Assembly: GCA_025361105.1 (NCBI GenBank)
Contig: JANYAW010000351.1
Span: 1 to 11,066, forward strand
Source: Rhodocyclaceae bacterium
Lineage (GTDB): Bacteria; Pseudomonadota; Gammaproteobacteria; Burkholderiales; Rhodocyclaceae
DNA length: 11,066 bases
Reading direction: 5' to 3'
The notes beneath the pieces are model-generated. The model worked only from the letters and a program-made list of their open reading frames with translations. It searched no databases and was not told where the DNA came from. The translations under genes were made by a program, and so were the position numbers. Below are positions 1-6,782 of the stretch, piece by piece (position 1 is the first letter of the stretch; the number at the start of each line of letters is the position of its first letter).

Positions 1-284
1 AGGATTCGCGCCTTGCCATCGTCGCCCAAGTCCACGCGGCGCACGCGACCAATCGGAAAGCCGGAAAAGCTCAAGTCCATGCCGACGATAACGCCTTCGG
101 AATTTTCGGCGACCAGCACCACGCGCTGCGTATTTTCAAACGCGCCGCGGGCATACAGTACATAAGCGACAAAACTGCTGACCAGCGCCAACAGAAAGAG
201 CAGCAACAGTCTGGCCTTGAGTTCGGCATGCGCCACATGCGGCATGCTGATGTCGGGCGGGGTTAGTGGCGATTCGGGAGTCAT
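1..284 (-). CDS. MCE/MlaD-family lipid-transport substrate-binding protein, N-terminal part (cut by window edge)
   Basis: Only the first 94 codons are present; the frame is open to the left edge. The protein begins MTPESPLTPP, has a hydrophobic anchor at about residues 25-43 (LLLLFLLALVSSFVAYVLYA region), and then enters an MCE-like fold from about residue 54, with the pattern NSEGVIVGMDLSFSGFPIG followed by VRRVDL. That pattern (a glycine-rich turn, then 'G..IG.V..V.L') is typical of MlaD/PqiB/YebT proteins, which are anchored in the inner membrane and shuttle lipid across the periplasm. It starts 17 bases after the stop of the upstream permease gene, so the two are surely co-transcribed. 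No good Shine-Dalgarno is visible; ATG at residue 14 is an alternative start. Family assignment is firm; whether it serves phospholipid or another lipid is unknown. Confidence 0.82.
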   Translation of the reverse strand, partial: MTPESPLTPPDISMPHVAHAELKARLLLLFLLALVSSFVAYVLYARGAFENTQRVVLVAENSEGVIVGMDLSFSGFPIGRVRRVDLGDDGKARI

Positions 285-301
285 TTGGTATCAGGCGTGG
301 G

Positions 302-1087
302 TTACGCGTATTTCATGGCCAGGAATGCCGCTTCGATCAGCACCAGTGCCAGAAACAGGCGCGCGACACCGATCAGAATATTCGATGGCGCACTGGTGCC
401 GATACGGTGCTCGGCCAGAGTACTGGCGATGGGCAAAATGCCTACGGCCAGGCTAAACAGCGTTACCTTCAACAAAAAACCTAACAAGACGGCGATCTCG
501 AAGACCTGCCTCAGCGCATTGGTAAAGCTGTCCTGCCCCCATGGCGAAAAACCATACAGACTGGTGTAGGCAATCAGCAGCGCCACGAATCCGCTCACCG
601 CCGCCAGCATGGCTACAGAAAAAGCACCAGCGATCAAGCGCGGCACCAAAGTGTGACGCCAAAGCTCCGCACCATTGGTTCCGGCGTTCAGTGCAGCGCT
701 GATTTCTTGCGTGATCCGAGTACCGCAACGCAAGCTGACGAACAAAGCGGCAAACAGTGGAATCAACTCCAGCACCAGAACGCGGATAACCATTTCCAGT
801 GCAAGCTCAGAAAGACCGTAACTCAGCGCAGTGACAATCACAATCCGAATCAGCACCAGACTGAGCAGCGTCGACAGCAAAGTAAAACCGGGCAGGACTT
901 GCCAGGTCGTCCAGTACAGCTCGCGCGCGGTGTTGCGCCGGCAGTCTTGATCGTGGGTCACCGCAGACAGGACAACGACCAGCGCGAGTGCGCCGAAATG
1001 AAGCACGCGCCATGTGCCCGTTATTAGTCGCGCCATGCCGCTGAACGCGGTACGGGATTCGGGATACAGATCGGACAAGGCTGACAT
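302..1087 (-). CDS. MlaE-family ABC transporter permease (divergent)
   Basis: A 261-residue membrane protein, the usual length for MlaE/YrbE permeases, with hydrophobic segments near residues 31-42, 65-88, 95-118, 150-180, 196-220 and 237-257. The stretch LVLELIPLFAALFVSLRCG followed by TRITQEI (about 104-128) matches the conserved MlaE core 'REL.P...AL...GR.G..I..EIG', but several glycines and the arginine of that core are replaced, so it is a diverged member. The family moves lipids between inner membrane and periplasm together with an MlaF ATPase and an MCE protein; the MCE gene follows directly, but no ATPase gene lies between them. The open frame extends upstream to 1339, but that extension is translated tRNA-Glu and terminator sequence, so I start at MSALSDLYPE. 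MARLITG (start at 1036) is an alternative. Neither start has a clear Shine-Dalgarno. Confidence 0.78.
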   Translation of the reverse strand: MSALSDLYPESRTAFSGMARLITGTWRVLHFGALALVVVLSAVTHDQDCRRNTARELYWTTWQVLPGFTLLSTLLSLVLIRIVIVTALSYGLSELALEMVIRVLVLELIPLFAALFVSLRCGTRITQEISAALNAGTNGAELWRHTLVPRLIAGAFSVAMLAAVSGFVALLIAYTSLYGFSPWGQDSFTNALRQVFEIAVLLGFLLKVTLFSLAVGILPIASTLAEHRIGTSAPSNILIGVARLFLALVLIEAAFLAMKYA

Positions 1088-1180
1088 GCGGAAATGATAG
1101 CAGTCGCAGGCAGGCGACTCATCAAGTTCCGCGGCGGAAGTTGAAGTTCGGCGCAAACTGTTCGGATGCGACGACGGCAA

Positions 1181-1205
1181 CGGCGTGGTGCCAGCACCAA
1201 CTGGC
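1181..1205 (+). repeat. Dispersed hairpin-like repeat, copy A
   Basis: A 25-base stretch that matches 5831-5855 at 22 of 25 positions and 8603-8627 at 20 of 25. Its right part folds as GCCAG - CACCAA - CTGGC (1190-1205). It lies in the non-coding stretch between the tRNA terminator and the permease gene. The rest of that stretch (1088-1232) shows no convincing promoter; TATCAT sits only a few bases before the permease ATG, without a well-placed -35. Confidence 0.5.
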
Positions 1206-1232
1206 GCTTTGCATTTCGCCCCGGTAAAGAAA

Positions 1233-1264
1233 AAACCCCTGACGCTGTTAGCTATCAGGGGTTT
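1233..1264 (-). terminator. Intrinsic terminator after the tRNA pair
   Basis: The arms AAACCCCTGA (1233-1242) and TCAGGGGTTT (1255-1264) are perfectly complementary over 10 bases with a 12-base loop. Read on the minus strand, the stem is followed by a run of T interrupted by one C. It lies 41 bases beyond the 3' end of tRNA-Glu, so it ends the tRNA transcript and insulates the permease gene downstream. On the plus strand no T run of similar quality follows, so the orientation is minus. Confidence 0.85.
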
Positions 1265-1305
1265 CGTCTGGCGTTGCGTTTTCACTTTGCTACACGCCGT
1301 TGTTC

Positions 1306-1381
1306 TGGCGACCCCACCGGGATTCGAACCCGGGTTCATACCGTGAAAGGGTATTGTCCTAGGCCTCTAGACGATAGGGTC
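1306..1381 (-). tRNA. tRNA-Glu (anticodon TTC)
   Basis: On the minus strand the 76 bases fold as a full cloverleaf. The acceptor stem pairs GACCCTA with TGGGGTC. The anticodon stem ATACC/GGTAT carries the loop CTTTCAC, with anticodon TTC (complement of 1345-1347). The T arm contains GGTTCGAAT, the discriminator base is G, and CCA is encoded. It is 61 bases downstream of tRNA-Ala and shares its promoter. Confidence 0.97.
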
Positions 1382-1442
1382 AATACGATGTTGCGTGATG
1401 CGATACCACTTGAAACTTGGTGAAACTTTGCTTGCGGAATTT

Positions 1443-1518
<76 letters not shown>

Positions 1519-1532
1519 ACAAGAGAGCGCGC

Positions 1533-1561
1533 ATTATACGGAGCGACCTCTGCGCTGTAAA
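1533..1561 (-). promoter_or_regulatory. Sigma70 promoter of the tRNA-Ala/tRNA-Glu transcript
   Basis: On the minus strand TTTACA (complement of 1556-1561) and a perfect TATAAT (complement of 1533-1538) are separated by exactly 17 bases. The bases just after the -10 box are GCGCGC, a GC-rich discriminator of the kind found on stable-RNA promoters under stringent (ppGpp) control. The -35 box begins about 18 bases after the stop codon of the dehydrogenase gene, with no terminator between, so readthrough from that operon into the tRNAs is also possible. Confidence 0.88.
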
Positions 1562-1579
1562 GACGTTCGGTAAGATTTT

Positions 1580-2974
1580 TCACAGGACTTTGCCGGGGTT
1601 CATCAAGCCCCGTGGATCAAGGCTTTGCTTGACGTTGCGCATCATCTCCAACTCAATTTCACTCTTGTAAATTTTGAGTTCATCGCGCTTCAATTGTCCG
1701 ATTCCGTGCTCGGCAGAAATCGATCCGGCTAGCGAATGCACCAAGTCATGCACTATGCGAGTCGCCGCGCCGGATTGTTGGATGAATTGCTGATTGGAAA
1801 CACTGTCGGCTTTCGACAAGTTGTAATGCAAATTGCCGTCACCGATATGCCCGAAGCATACGATACGCAAATCTGGAAATTGATTTTTCAGCGCGATTTC
1901 GGCATCGACGATGAACTGCGGAATCTGCGAAACAGCTACCGAAATATCATGTTTGATTGACACACCTTCGATGCGCTGTGCTTCGGAAATGCTCTCGCGC
2001 AAGCGCCATAACATTTGCGCTTGTGTCTCTGAGCTCGCCATCGTCGCATCGAGTGCATCGCCCGACGTAATCGCCTCGGCGACACATTCCTGCAATTTTT
2101 CGCCCAGCACTACGCCGTATTCAGATATTTCGATCAAGGCCTGCCATTCATGCTCACCTTGCAAGGGCGCGCGGGCGGCGGGAATGTGCTTGAGGACCAA
2201 ATCGAGCGCGGCTTTGCTGATGATTTCAAATGCGGTGACCACATCGCCGACCGCTGCACGCAGGCTTGCCAACAGCGCAATCGCCGCCGCAGGATTAGGG
2301 ACGCTGACCCACGCCACATACCGGTTCGATGGCAGCGGGAAAAGCCTGAGCGTCGCGGCGGTGATTACACCGAGTGTGCCCTCGGCACCTATAAACAAAT
2401 GTTTGAGTGCATAGCCGGTGTTGTCCTTGCGCAGTGCGCGCAGGTCGCGCCAGATGCGACCATCCGCGAGCACAACTTCGATGCCAAGGGTCAAATCGCG
2501 TGCGCTGCCATAGCGCAAAACCTGCACGCCGCCTGCGTTGGTAGACAAATTACCGCCTATGGTGGCGCTGCCTTCGGATGCGATGGAAAGCGGAAATAAT
2601 CTTCCGTGCGCTGCGGCGGCGGTTTGCACTGCATGCAAAGTGCATCCGGCTTCGACGGTGATGGAATTGTTTTCCGCGTCGGCGGCGAGTACGCGATTCA
2701 TCCGCGTCAGGCTGAGCAAAACCTCGCCACCGATAGGCGTCGCACCGCCGCACAATCCCGTGTTGCCACCTTGCGGCACTAGCGGAACATTGGCTGCGGC
2801 GCACGCGGCAAGGATGGCCGAAATTTCTTCGGTGGATTTTGGGCGCACGACGCACAGCGGCTTGCCGGAATAGCGGCCGCGCCAATCAGTTGCATAGGGC
2901 GCGACTTCGGTCGCGTCAACGATCAGGTTCGCTTCGCCAACGATACTCTGCAACTCGGCGATTAGATCATTCAC
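1580..2974 (-). CDS. FAD-linked 2-hydroxyacid dehydrogenase (GlcD/D-2-hydroxyglutarate dehydrogenase family)
   Basis: 464 residues, full length for this family of flavoproteins that oxidise D-2-hydroxyacids such as D-lactate, glycolate or D-2-hydroxyglutarate. The FAD-binding PCMH domain spans about 35-210, with PQGGNTGLCGG (68-78), SEGSATIGGNLSTNAGG (133-149) and GAEGTLGVIT (197-205). The C-terminal FAD-oxidase domain covers about 215-463 and has GHIGDGNLHYN (375-385), EHGIG (422-426) and the closing DPRGLMNPGKVL. The His and Asp/Asn residues of these motifs bind metal and substrate in characterised relatives. The substrate cannot be told from sequence. The start codon appears to be GTG (2974-2972); an ATG two bases further in is out of frame. 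It follows rimO by 36 bases in the same direction and is probably the last gene of the pha-rimO transcription unit. Confidence 0.88.
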   Translation of the reverse strand: MNDLIAELQSIVGEANLIVDATEVAPYATDWRGRYSGKPLCVVRPKSTEEISAILAACAAANVPLVPQGGNTGLCGGATPIGGEVLLSLTRMNRVLAADAENNSITVEAGCTLHAVQTAAAAHGRLFPLSIASEGSATIGGNLSTNAGGVQVLRYGSARDLTLGIEVVLADGRIWRDLRALRKDNTGYALKHLFIGAEGTLGVITAATLRLFPLPSNRYVAWVSVPNPAAAIALLASLRAAVGDVVTAFEIISKAALDLVLKHIPAARAPLQGEHEWQALIEISEYGVVLGEKLQECVAEAITSGDALDATMASSETQAQMLWRLRESISEAQRIEGVSIKHDISVAVSQIPQFIVDAEIALKNQFPDLRIVCFGHIGDGNLHYNLSKADSVSNQQFIQQSGAATRIVHDLVHSLAGSISAEHGIGQLKRDELKIYKSEIELEMMRNVKQSLDPRGLMNPGKVL

Positions 2975-3010
2975 CAGATGCCCAACGCGTATCGTGGCGG
3001 CGTTACGAAA

Positions 3011-4363
3011 TCAAGCCGGTGCCAGCGTCGCGTAAAGATCATGTACGTCGCAATCGATGATGCTAACTTCGGCGAAATCACCGACTTCCAAATCGTGTCC
3101 GTCGGTGATGATTACCAAACCGTCGATATCCGGTGCATCGGCGGCTGATCTGGCCATTGCGCCGTCTTCGTCTATCTCGTCGACCAGCACCGTCATGCGG
3201 CGACCGATTTTGGCTTCCAGTAGTTGCGTGGAAATATCTTCCTGATGGCGCATCAAACGCATCTTGCGTTCTTCGCGCAAGGCATCCGGCACAGGATTCG
3301 GCAAGGCATTCGCCGCAGCACCGGAGACCGGCGAATAGGCAAATGCGCCGACGCGATCCAGCTTGGCTTCGTCGAGGAAATCCAGCAATTCGTTGAATTC
3401 TGCTTCGGTTTCGCCGGGAAAACCGGTGATGAAGGTGCTGCGGATAGTCAGATCGGGAACCATCTTTCGCCACGCGGCGATACGCTCCAACACTTTTTCG
3501 CTGGATGCCGGACGCTTCATCAATTTCAGGATGCGATGGCTGGCGTGTTGAAAAGGTACGTCGAGGTAAGGCAGAATTTTTCCCTCGGCCATCAAGGGCA
3601 ATAAATCGTCGACGCTCGGGTAGGGATAGACGTAATGCAGGCGCACCCACATATCCATTTCGCCCAACTCTTTGCAGAGTTCGTAGAGCCGCGTCTTGAC
3701 CGGTTTGCCACCATAAAAGCCGGTGCGATATTTCACATCTACACCATAGGCACTGGTGTCCTGCGAGATCACCAGTAGCTCTTTGACGCCTGCATTTGCC
3801 AGCACTTCCGCTTCTTTCAAGACCTCGCCTATCGGTCGCGAAACCAGATCGCCGCGCATCGAGGGAATGATGCAAAAGCTGCAACGATGATTGCAGCCTT
3901 CGGAAATTTTCAGGTAGGCGTAGTGGTCGGGCGTGAGCCGTATGCCTTGCGGCGGCACCAAGTCGATGAAGGGGTCGTGTGCCGGAGGCGGCAGGTGTGC
4001 ATGCACCGCGTCCATCACTTCGTTGGTGGCGTGTGGACCGGTAACGGCGAGCACTTTCGGGTGCGTGGTTTTAACGATGTCATTGCCGGCGGCATCTTTC
4101 TTCGCGCCCAGACAACCGGTGACAATCACCCGGCCATTCTCGGCCAGCGCTTCGCCTATTGCGTCCAACGATTCTTCTACCGCGGCGTCGATGAAACCAC
4201 AGGTGTTGACCACTACTAAATCCGCGCCGTCGTAACCGCCGGTGATCTCGTAACCTTCGCCACGCAGGCGGGTGAGGATTTGTTCTGCATCAGAGGCCGC
4301 CTTGGGGCAGCCCAAGGACACGAAGCCCACTGTGCGAGTAGCCACGGCCGAGTTATTTGCCAT
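3011..4363 (-). CDS. rimO: Ribosomal protein S12 methylthiotransferase RimO
   Basis: 450 residues. RimO is a radical-SAM enzyme that adds a methylthio group to a conserved aspartate of ribosomal protein S12. The N-terminal UPF0004 domain carries cysteines at 19 (SLGCPKA), 55 (NTCGF) and 84 (TGCLG) for the auxiliary iron-sulphur cluster. The radical-SAM motif CNHRCSFC gives cysteines 157, 161 and 164. The SAM-domain segments LLVISQDTSAYG, VRLHYVYPYP and PYLDVPFQHAS are all present. A TRAM domain occupies about 380-448. SLGCPKA with PSMRGDLVSR separates it from MiaB. It lies 57 bases after phaR, the order commonly seen in Burkholderiales, and 36 bases before the dehydrogenase gene. The Shine-Dalgarno is weak. 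Confidence 0.96.
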   Translation of the reverse strand: MANNSAVATRTVGFVSLGCPKAASDAEQILTRLRGEGYEITGGYDGADLVVVNTCGFIDAAVEESLDAIGEALAENGRVIVTGCLGAKKDAAGNDIVKTTHPKVLAVTGPHATNEVMDAVHAHLPPPAHDPFIDLVPPQGIRLTPDHYAYLKISEGCNHRCSFCIIPSMRGDLVSRPIGEVLKEAEVLANAGVKELLVISQDTSAYGVDVKYRTGFYGGKPVKTRLYELCKELGEMDMWVRLHYVYPYPSVDDLLPLMAEGKILPYLDVPFQHASHRILKLMKRPASSEKVLERIAAWRKMVPDLTIRSTFITGFPGETEAEFNELLDFLDEAKLDRVGAFAYSPVSGAAANALPNPVPDALREERKMRLMRHQEDISTQLLEAKIGRRMTVLVDEIDEDGAMARSAADAPDIDGLVIITDGHDLEVGDFAEVSIIDCDVHDLYATLAPA

Positions 4364-4383
4364 GTCGGTGCATGTGCATCATG

Positions 4384-4410
4384 CGACGCTTCGTTCGACG
4401 CATCGTTCGA
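4384..4410. repeat. 12-base direct repeat between phaR and rimO
   Basis: CGACGCTTCGTT (4384-4395) is followed immediately by CGACGCATCGTT (4396-4407) and then CGA, making 2.25 copies of a 12-base unit with one mismatch. It fills about half of the 57-base gap between the phaR stop and the rimO start and may be simple slippage or a site acting on rimO translation. Confidence 0.5.
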
Positions 4411-4420
4411 TATTGATATT

Positions 4421-4984
4421 TCATTTCTTGTCACGTCCGCTTGGTTTGTTGCTCTCCGCCGAATACAAACCGGGGAAAAATTTACGTGTTTGCTCGGCCA
4501 TCACGTCTTGCATTTGCTGCGCCACGCGCTGGCTTTGCTCGACATACGCACCCACCATGCCTTGCATCGCGGGGCCTTGGGCTTTCAAAAACTGCGCCCA
4601 CATTTCTTGATTGCTCACGCCGGATTTGTCGCCGAAAGCACCTTTGGCTTGGTCTTTCAAACGTTGCTGCATTTCAGAAAAAGTCTTGATATTGCCTTCG
4701 ATGTATTGCCCCATCATGCCTTGCATGGCGTTGCCATAAAAACGAATCATCTGGGTCAGGATGTCGGCGCTGAACATTGGCGCGCCGCCGGTTTCTTCTT
4801 CGAGAATTATTTGCAGCAAGATGCTGCGCGTCAAGTCTTCACCGGTCTTGGCATCTTGCACGACAAATTCTTCGTGCGCCAAAACCAGTTCCTTGACATC
4901 AACCAAAGTGATGTAGGCGCTGGTTTTGGTGTCGTACAAACGCCGATTGGGATACTTTTTGATCAGCCTCTGTTTGGTAGTCAT
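4421..4984 (-). CDS. phaR: Polyhydroxyalkanoate synthesis repressor PhaR
   Basis: 187 residues, normal for PhaR. The N-terminal PHB/PHA accumulation regulator DNA-binding domain (about 6-66) opens with RLIKKYPNRRLYDTKTSAYI, the family hallmark. A central PHB_acc segment (about 71-110, FSADILTQMIRFYGNAMQGM) follows. The Gln/Met-rich amphipathic C-terminal part (about 125-170) is the part thought to touch PHB granules. In relatives PhaR represses phasin genes and its own gene until it is titrated onto nascent granules. The start is supported by AGGGGG (4991-4996) six bases before ATG. It lies 87 bases downstream of the phaB copy. A TAAAAT box (5018-5023) lies in that gap, but no -35 at normal spacing, so I do not call a separate promoter. 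Confidence 0.95.
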   Translation of the reverse strand: MTTKQRLIKKYPNRRLYDTKTSAYITLVDVKELVLAHEEFVVQDAKTGEDLTRSILLQIILEEETGGAPMFSADILTQMIRFYGNAMQGMMGQYIEGNIKTFSEMQQRLKDQAKGAFGDKSGVSNQEMWAQFLKAQGPAMQGMVGAYVEQSQRVAQQMQDVMAEQTRKFFPGLYSAESNKPSGRDKK

Positions 4985-5071
4985 GCGCCGCCCCCTGGTT
5001 TTTTGTTCCGGTGCAGCATTTTATGGCGATTCACCGCCGCATGAGTGGCGCAAACTATCGATTCAGCGCAA

Positions 5072-5812
5072 TCAAGAAAAATGTAGCCCGCCATTGATGT
5101 TGAGCGTTGCACCGGTCATGTAGGCCGCCAAGTCCGAGGCCAAGTACGAACACAAGCCGCCGATCTCCTCTGGCTTGCCGAGACGACCCAAGGGAATGCT
5201 GGCGACAATTTTTTCGCGCACATCGGCTCTAATTGCCATTACCAAATCCGTGCCAACGTAACCTGGCGCAATTGCATTCACAGTCACGCCTTTGCTCGCC
5301 ACTTCGGCCGCCAATGATTTGGTGAAACCCAAAATTCCCGCTTTCGCCGCCGAATAATTAGCTTGCCCGAATTGCCCCTTGACGCCATTAACCGACGAGA
5401 TGTTTATCACCCTGCCCCAGCCTCGATCCGCCATACCGCCGAGCACCTGATGCGTGACGTTGAAAACGGAATCAAGATTGGTCGATAGCACTGCGTCCCA
5501 TTGTCCTTTGTCCATCTTGCGAAAAGTGCCATCGCGGGTGATGCCGGCGTTGTTCACCAATACGCTAATCGGCCCGATTTCCGATTCGATTTTCTTCACC
5601 ATCGCCGCGCAAGCGTCGTAGTCGGTGACATCTGCTTCGGCAATATGAAAATCAAATCCTTCGGCTTTGGTGGTCGCTTTCCATTCGTCTTTCGGTGCGA
5701 AATTCGGCAAGCAATTTGCTGCGACCACAAAACCGTCATTGGCCAGCGCCTTGCAAATCGCTGTGCCCAAACCACCCATACCACCTGTTACCAATGCCAC
5801 GCGCTTAGTCAT
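5072..5812 (-). CDS. phaB: Acetoacetyl-CoA reductase, paralogue 1
   Basis: 246 residues, the same length as Ralstonia PhaB. This short-chain dehydrogenase reduces acetoacetyl-CoA to (R)-3-hydroxybutyryl-CoA, the monomer for polyhydroxybutyrate. The cofactor loop is TGGMGGLG (9-16) and NNAG lies at 87-90. The catalytic residues are Ser140, Tyr153 and Lys157 (ISSVNG and YSAAK). The substrate loop GQFGQ (146-150) is the same as in the Ralstonia enzyme. After strand 2 the sequence PNFAPKDEW keeps a basic residue (Lys41) where Ralstonia PhaB, as I remember it, has an Arg pair implicated in NADPH preference. AAAGG (5819-5823) lies six bases before the ATG. It follows paralogue 2 by 62 bases and precedes phaR. 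Confidence 0.94.
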   Translation of the reverse strand: MTKRVALVTGGMGGLGTAICKALANDGFVVAANCLPNFAPKDEWKATTKAEGFDFHIAEADVTDYDACAAMVKKIESEIGPISVLVNNAGITRDGTFRKMDKGQWDAVLSTNLDSVFNVTHQVLGGMADRGWGRVINISSVNGVKGQFGQANYSAAKAGILGFTKSLAAEVASKGVTVNAIAPGYVGTDLVMAIRADVREKIVASIPLGRLGKPEEIGGLCSYLASDLAAYMTGATLNINGGLHFS

Positions 5813-5830
5813 TACTTACCTTTCAATTGA

Positions 5831-5870
5831 CGGCGTGTTACCAGCACCTACTGGCAGAAGATGACACGCC
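5831..5870 (-). repeat. Intergenic hairpin containing dispersed repeat copy B
   Basis: GGCGTGT (5832-5838) pairs perfectly with ACACGCC (5864-5870), and inside it CCAG (5841-5844) can pair with CTGG (5851-5854) around a six-base loop. Positions 5831-5855 match the motif at 1181-1205 at 22 of 25 bases. The structure falls entirely in the 62-base gap between the two reductase genes. No T run follows on the minus strand, so it is not a standard terminator; it could be a processing or stability element. Confidence 0.6.
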
Positions 5871-5874
5871 AAAC

Positions 5875-6624
5875 TTAAAACATATGTTGCCCACCGTTAA
5901 TCGAAATATTCGCGCCGGTCACAAACGCTGCTTCCTCCGACGACAAATACGCTACGAGTCCTGCTACTTCTTCCGGCTTGCCCAATCGCGACATCGGAAT
6001 CTGCGGCAGGATCTTGCTTGCCAACACTTCCGGCGCAATTGCCGTCACCATCTTGGTACCGATATAGCCCGGCGAAATCGTATTCACCGTCACACCCTTT
6101 TTTGCCACTTCCAGCGCCAATGATTTGGTAAACCCATGCAAGCCCGCCTTGGCCGCCGCATAGTTGGTCTGCCCAAACGCACCTTTCTGCCCATTCACCG
6201 ACGAGATGTTGATTACCCGTCCCCAGCCACGCTCCATCATTCCGTCCATGACTTGTTTGGTCATGTTGAAACACGAATCCAGATTGGTATGCATCACCGC
6301 GTCCCAATCCGCTTTGGTCATTTTCTTGAAGGTCGTATCACGGGTAATACCGGCATTGTTCACCAGCACATCCACCGCACCAACCTCACTTGTCACCGTC
6401 GCCACACACGCTGCGCACGAATCAAAATCTGCGACGTCGCAGGGGTAAGCCTTAAACGCAAACCCTTGCGCCTTCATCGTTTCCAGCCACGCGCCCGATG
6501 TGGTGTTGCTCGGACTAAATGTCGTCACCACCTCATAACCCAGCGCCGCCAATTTGATACATACCGCTTCGCCCAACCCGCCCATGCCGCCCGTAACCAA
6601 TGCCACTCTTTTGCTCGATGCCAT
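5875..6624 (-). CDS. phaB: Acetoacetyl-CoA reductase, paralogue 2
   Basis: 249 residues, a second PhaB-type short-chain dehydrogenase that is clearly homologous to the next gene (by eye more than half identical). Cofactor loop TGGMGGLG (11-18), NNAG (89-92), catalytic Ser142, Tyr155 and Lys159, and INGGQHMF at the C-terminus. Two places differ from paralogue 1: the post-strand-2 loop reads PSNTTSGAW with no basic residue, and the substrate loop reads GAFGQ instead of GQFGQ. These suggest a different cofactor preference and possibly altered substrate binding; this is inference. It could also act as a FabG-like 3-ketoacyl reductase, though NISSVNGQKG and RDTTFKKM favour PhaB. A strong Shine-Dalgarno AAAGGGG (6631-6637) lies six bases before ATG. 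It is probably the first gene of the pha-rimO unit. Confidence 0.92.
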   Translation of the reverse strand: MASSKRVALVTGGMGGLGEAVCIKLAALGYEVVTTFSPSNTTSGAWLETMKAQGFAFKAYPCDVADFDSCAACVATVTSEVGAVDVLVNNAGITRDTTFKKMTKADWDAVMHTNLDSCFNMTKQVMDGMMERGWGRVINISSVNGQKGAFGQTNYAAAKAGLHGFTKSLALEVAKKGVTVNTISPGYIGTKMVTAIAPEVLASKILPQIPMSRLGKPEEVAGLVAYLSSEEAAFVTGANISINGGQHMF

Positions 6625-6735
6625 TTGTGTCCCCTTTGCGATTGTTGTTGTCTATGGAAGCTCTATTCTGCCCCACCTGACTTACCTCTCGCTGACACCG
6701 GCAAAACCACGTCCAATACTCATTTCACGGCGAAT

Positions 6736-6764
6736 ATTTTGCATTGCACCAATTTTACTGTCAA
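6736..6764 (-). promoter_or_regulatory. Candidate sigma70 promoter for the phaB-phaB-phaR-rimO unit
   Basis: On the minus strand a perfect TTGACA (complement of 6759-6764) is followed after 17 bases by CAAAAT (complement of 6736-6741, four of six matches to TATAAT). It lies about 110 bases upstream of the first reductase gene. Two short sites starting with GCA, 6746-6757 on plus and 6731-6742 on minus, overlap the box region and partly resemble the degenerate repeat reported for Ralstonia PhaR, so repression by PhaR is possible but not shown. Confidence 0.5.
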
Positions 6765-6782
6765 GCGGGAATTAGCCGGTGT

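Noticed and set aside
1088..1339. 84-residue N-terminal extension of the permease frame
   Set aside because: It translates the 3' part of tRNA-Glu (NPGSNPGG) and the terminator, and gives no membrane-protein features; the permease has normal length without it.
3078..3884. 268-codon open frame on the minus strand inside rimO
   Set aside because: Arg/Ser-rich translation in another frame of a clearly identified rimO gene.
4280..5044. 254-codon plus-strand open frame opposite phaR
   Set aside because: Antisense shadow of phaR, with no recognisable domain; phaR has full family motifs and a good ribosome-binding site.
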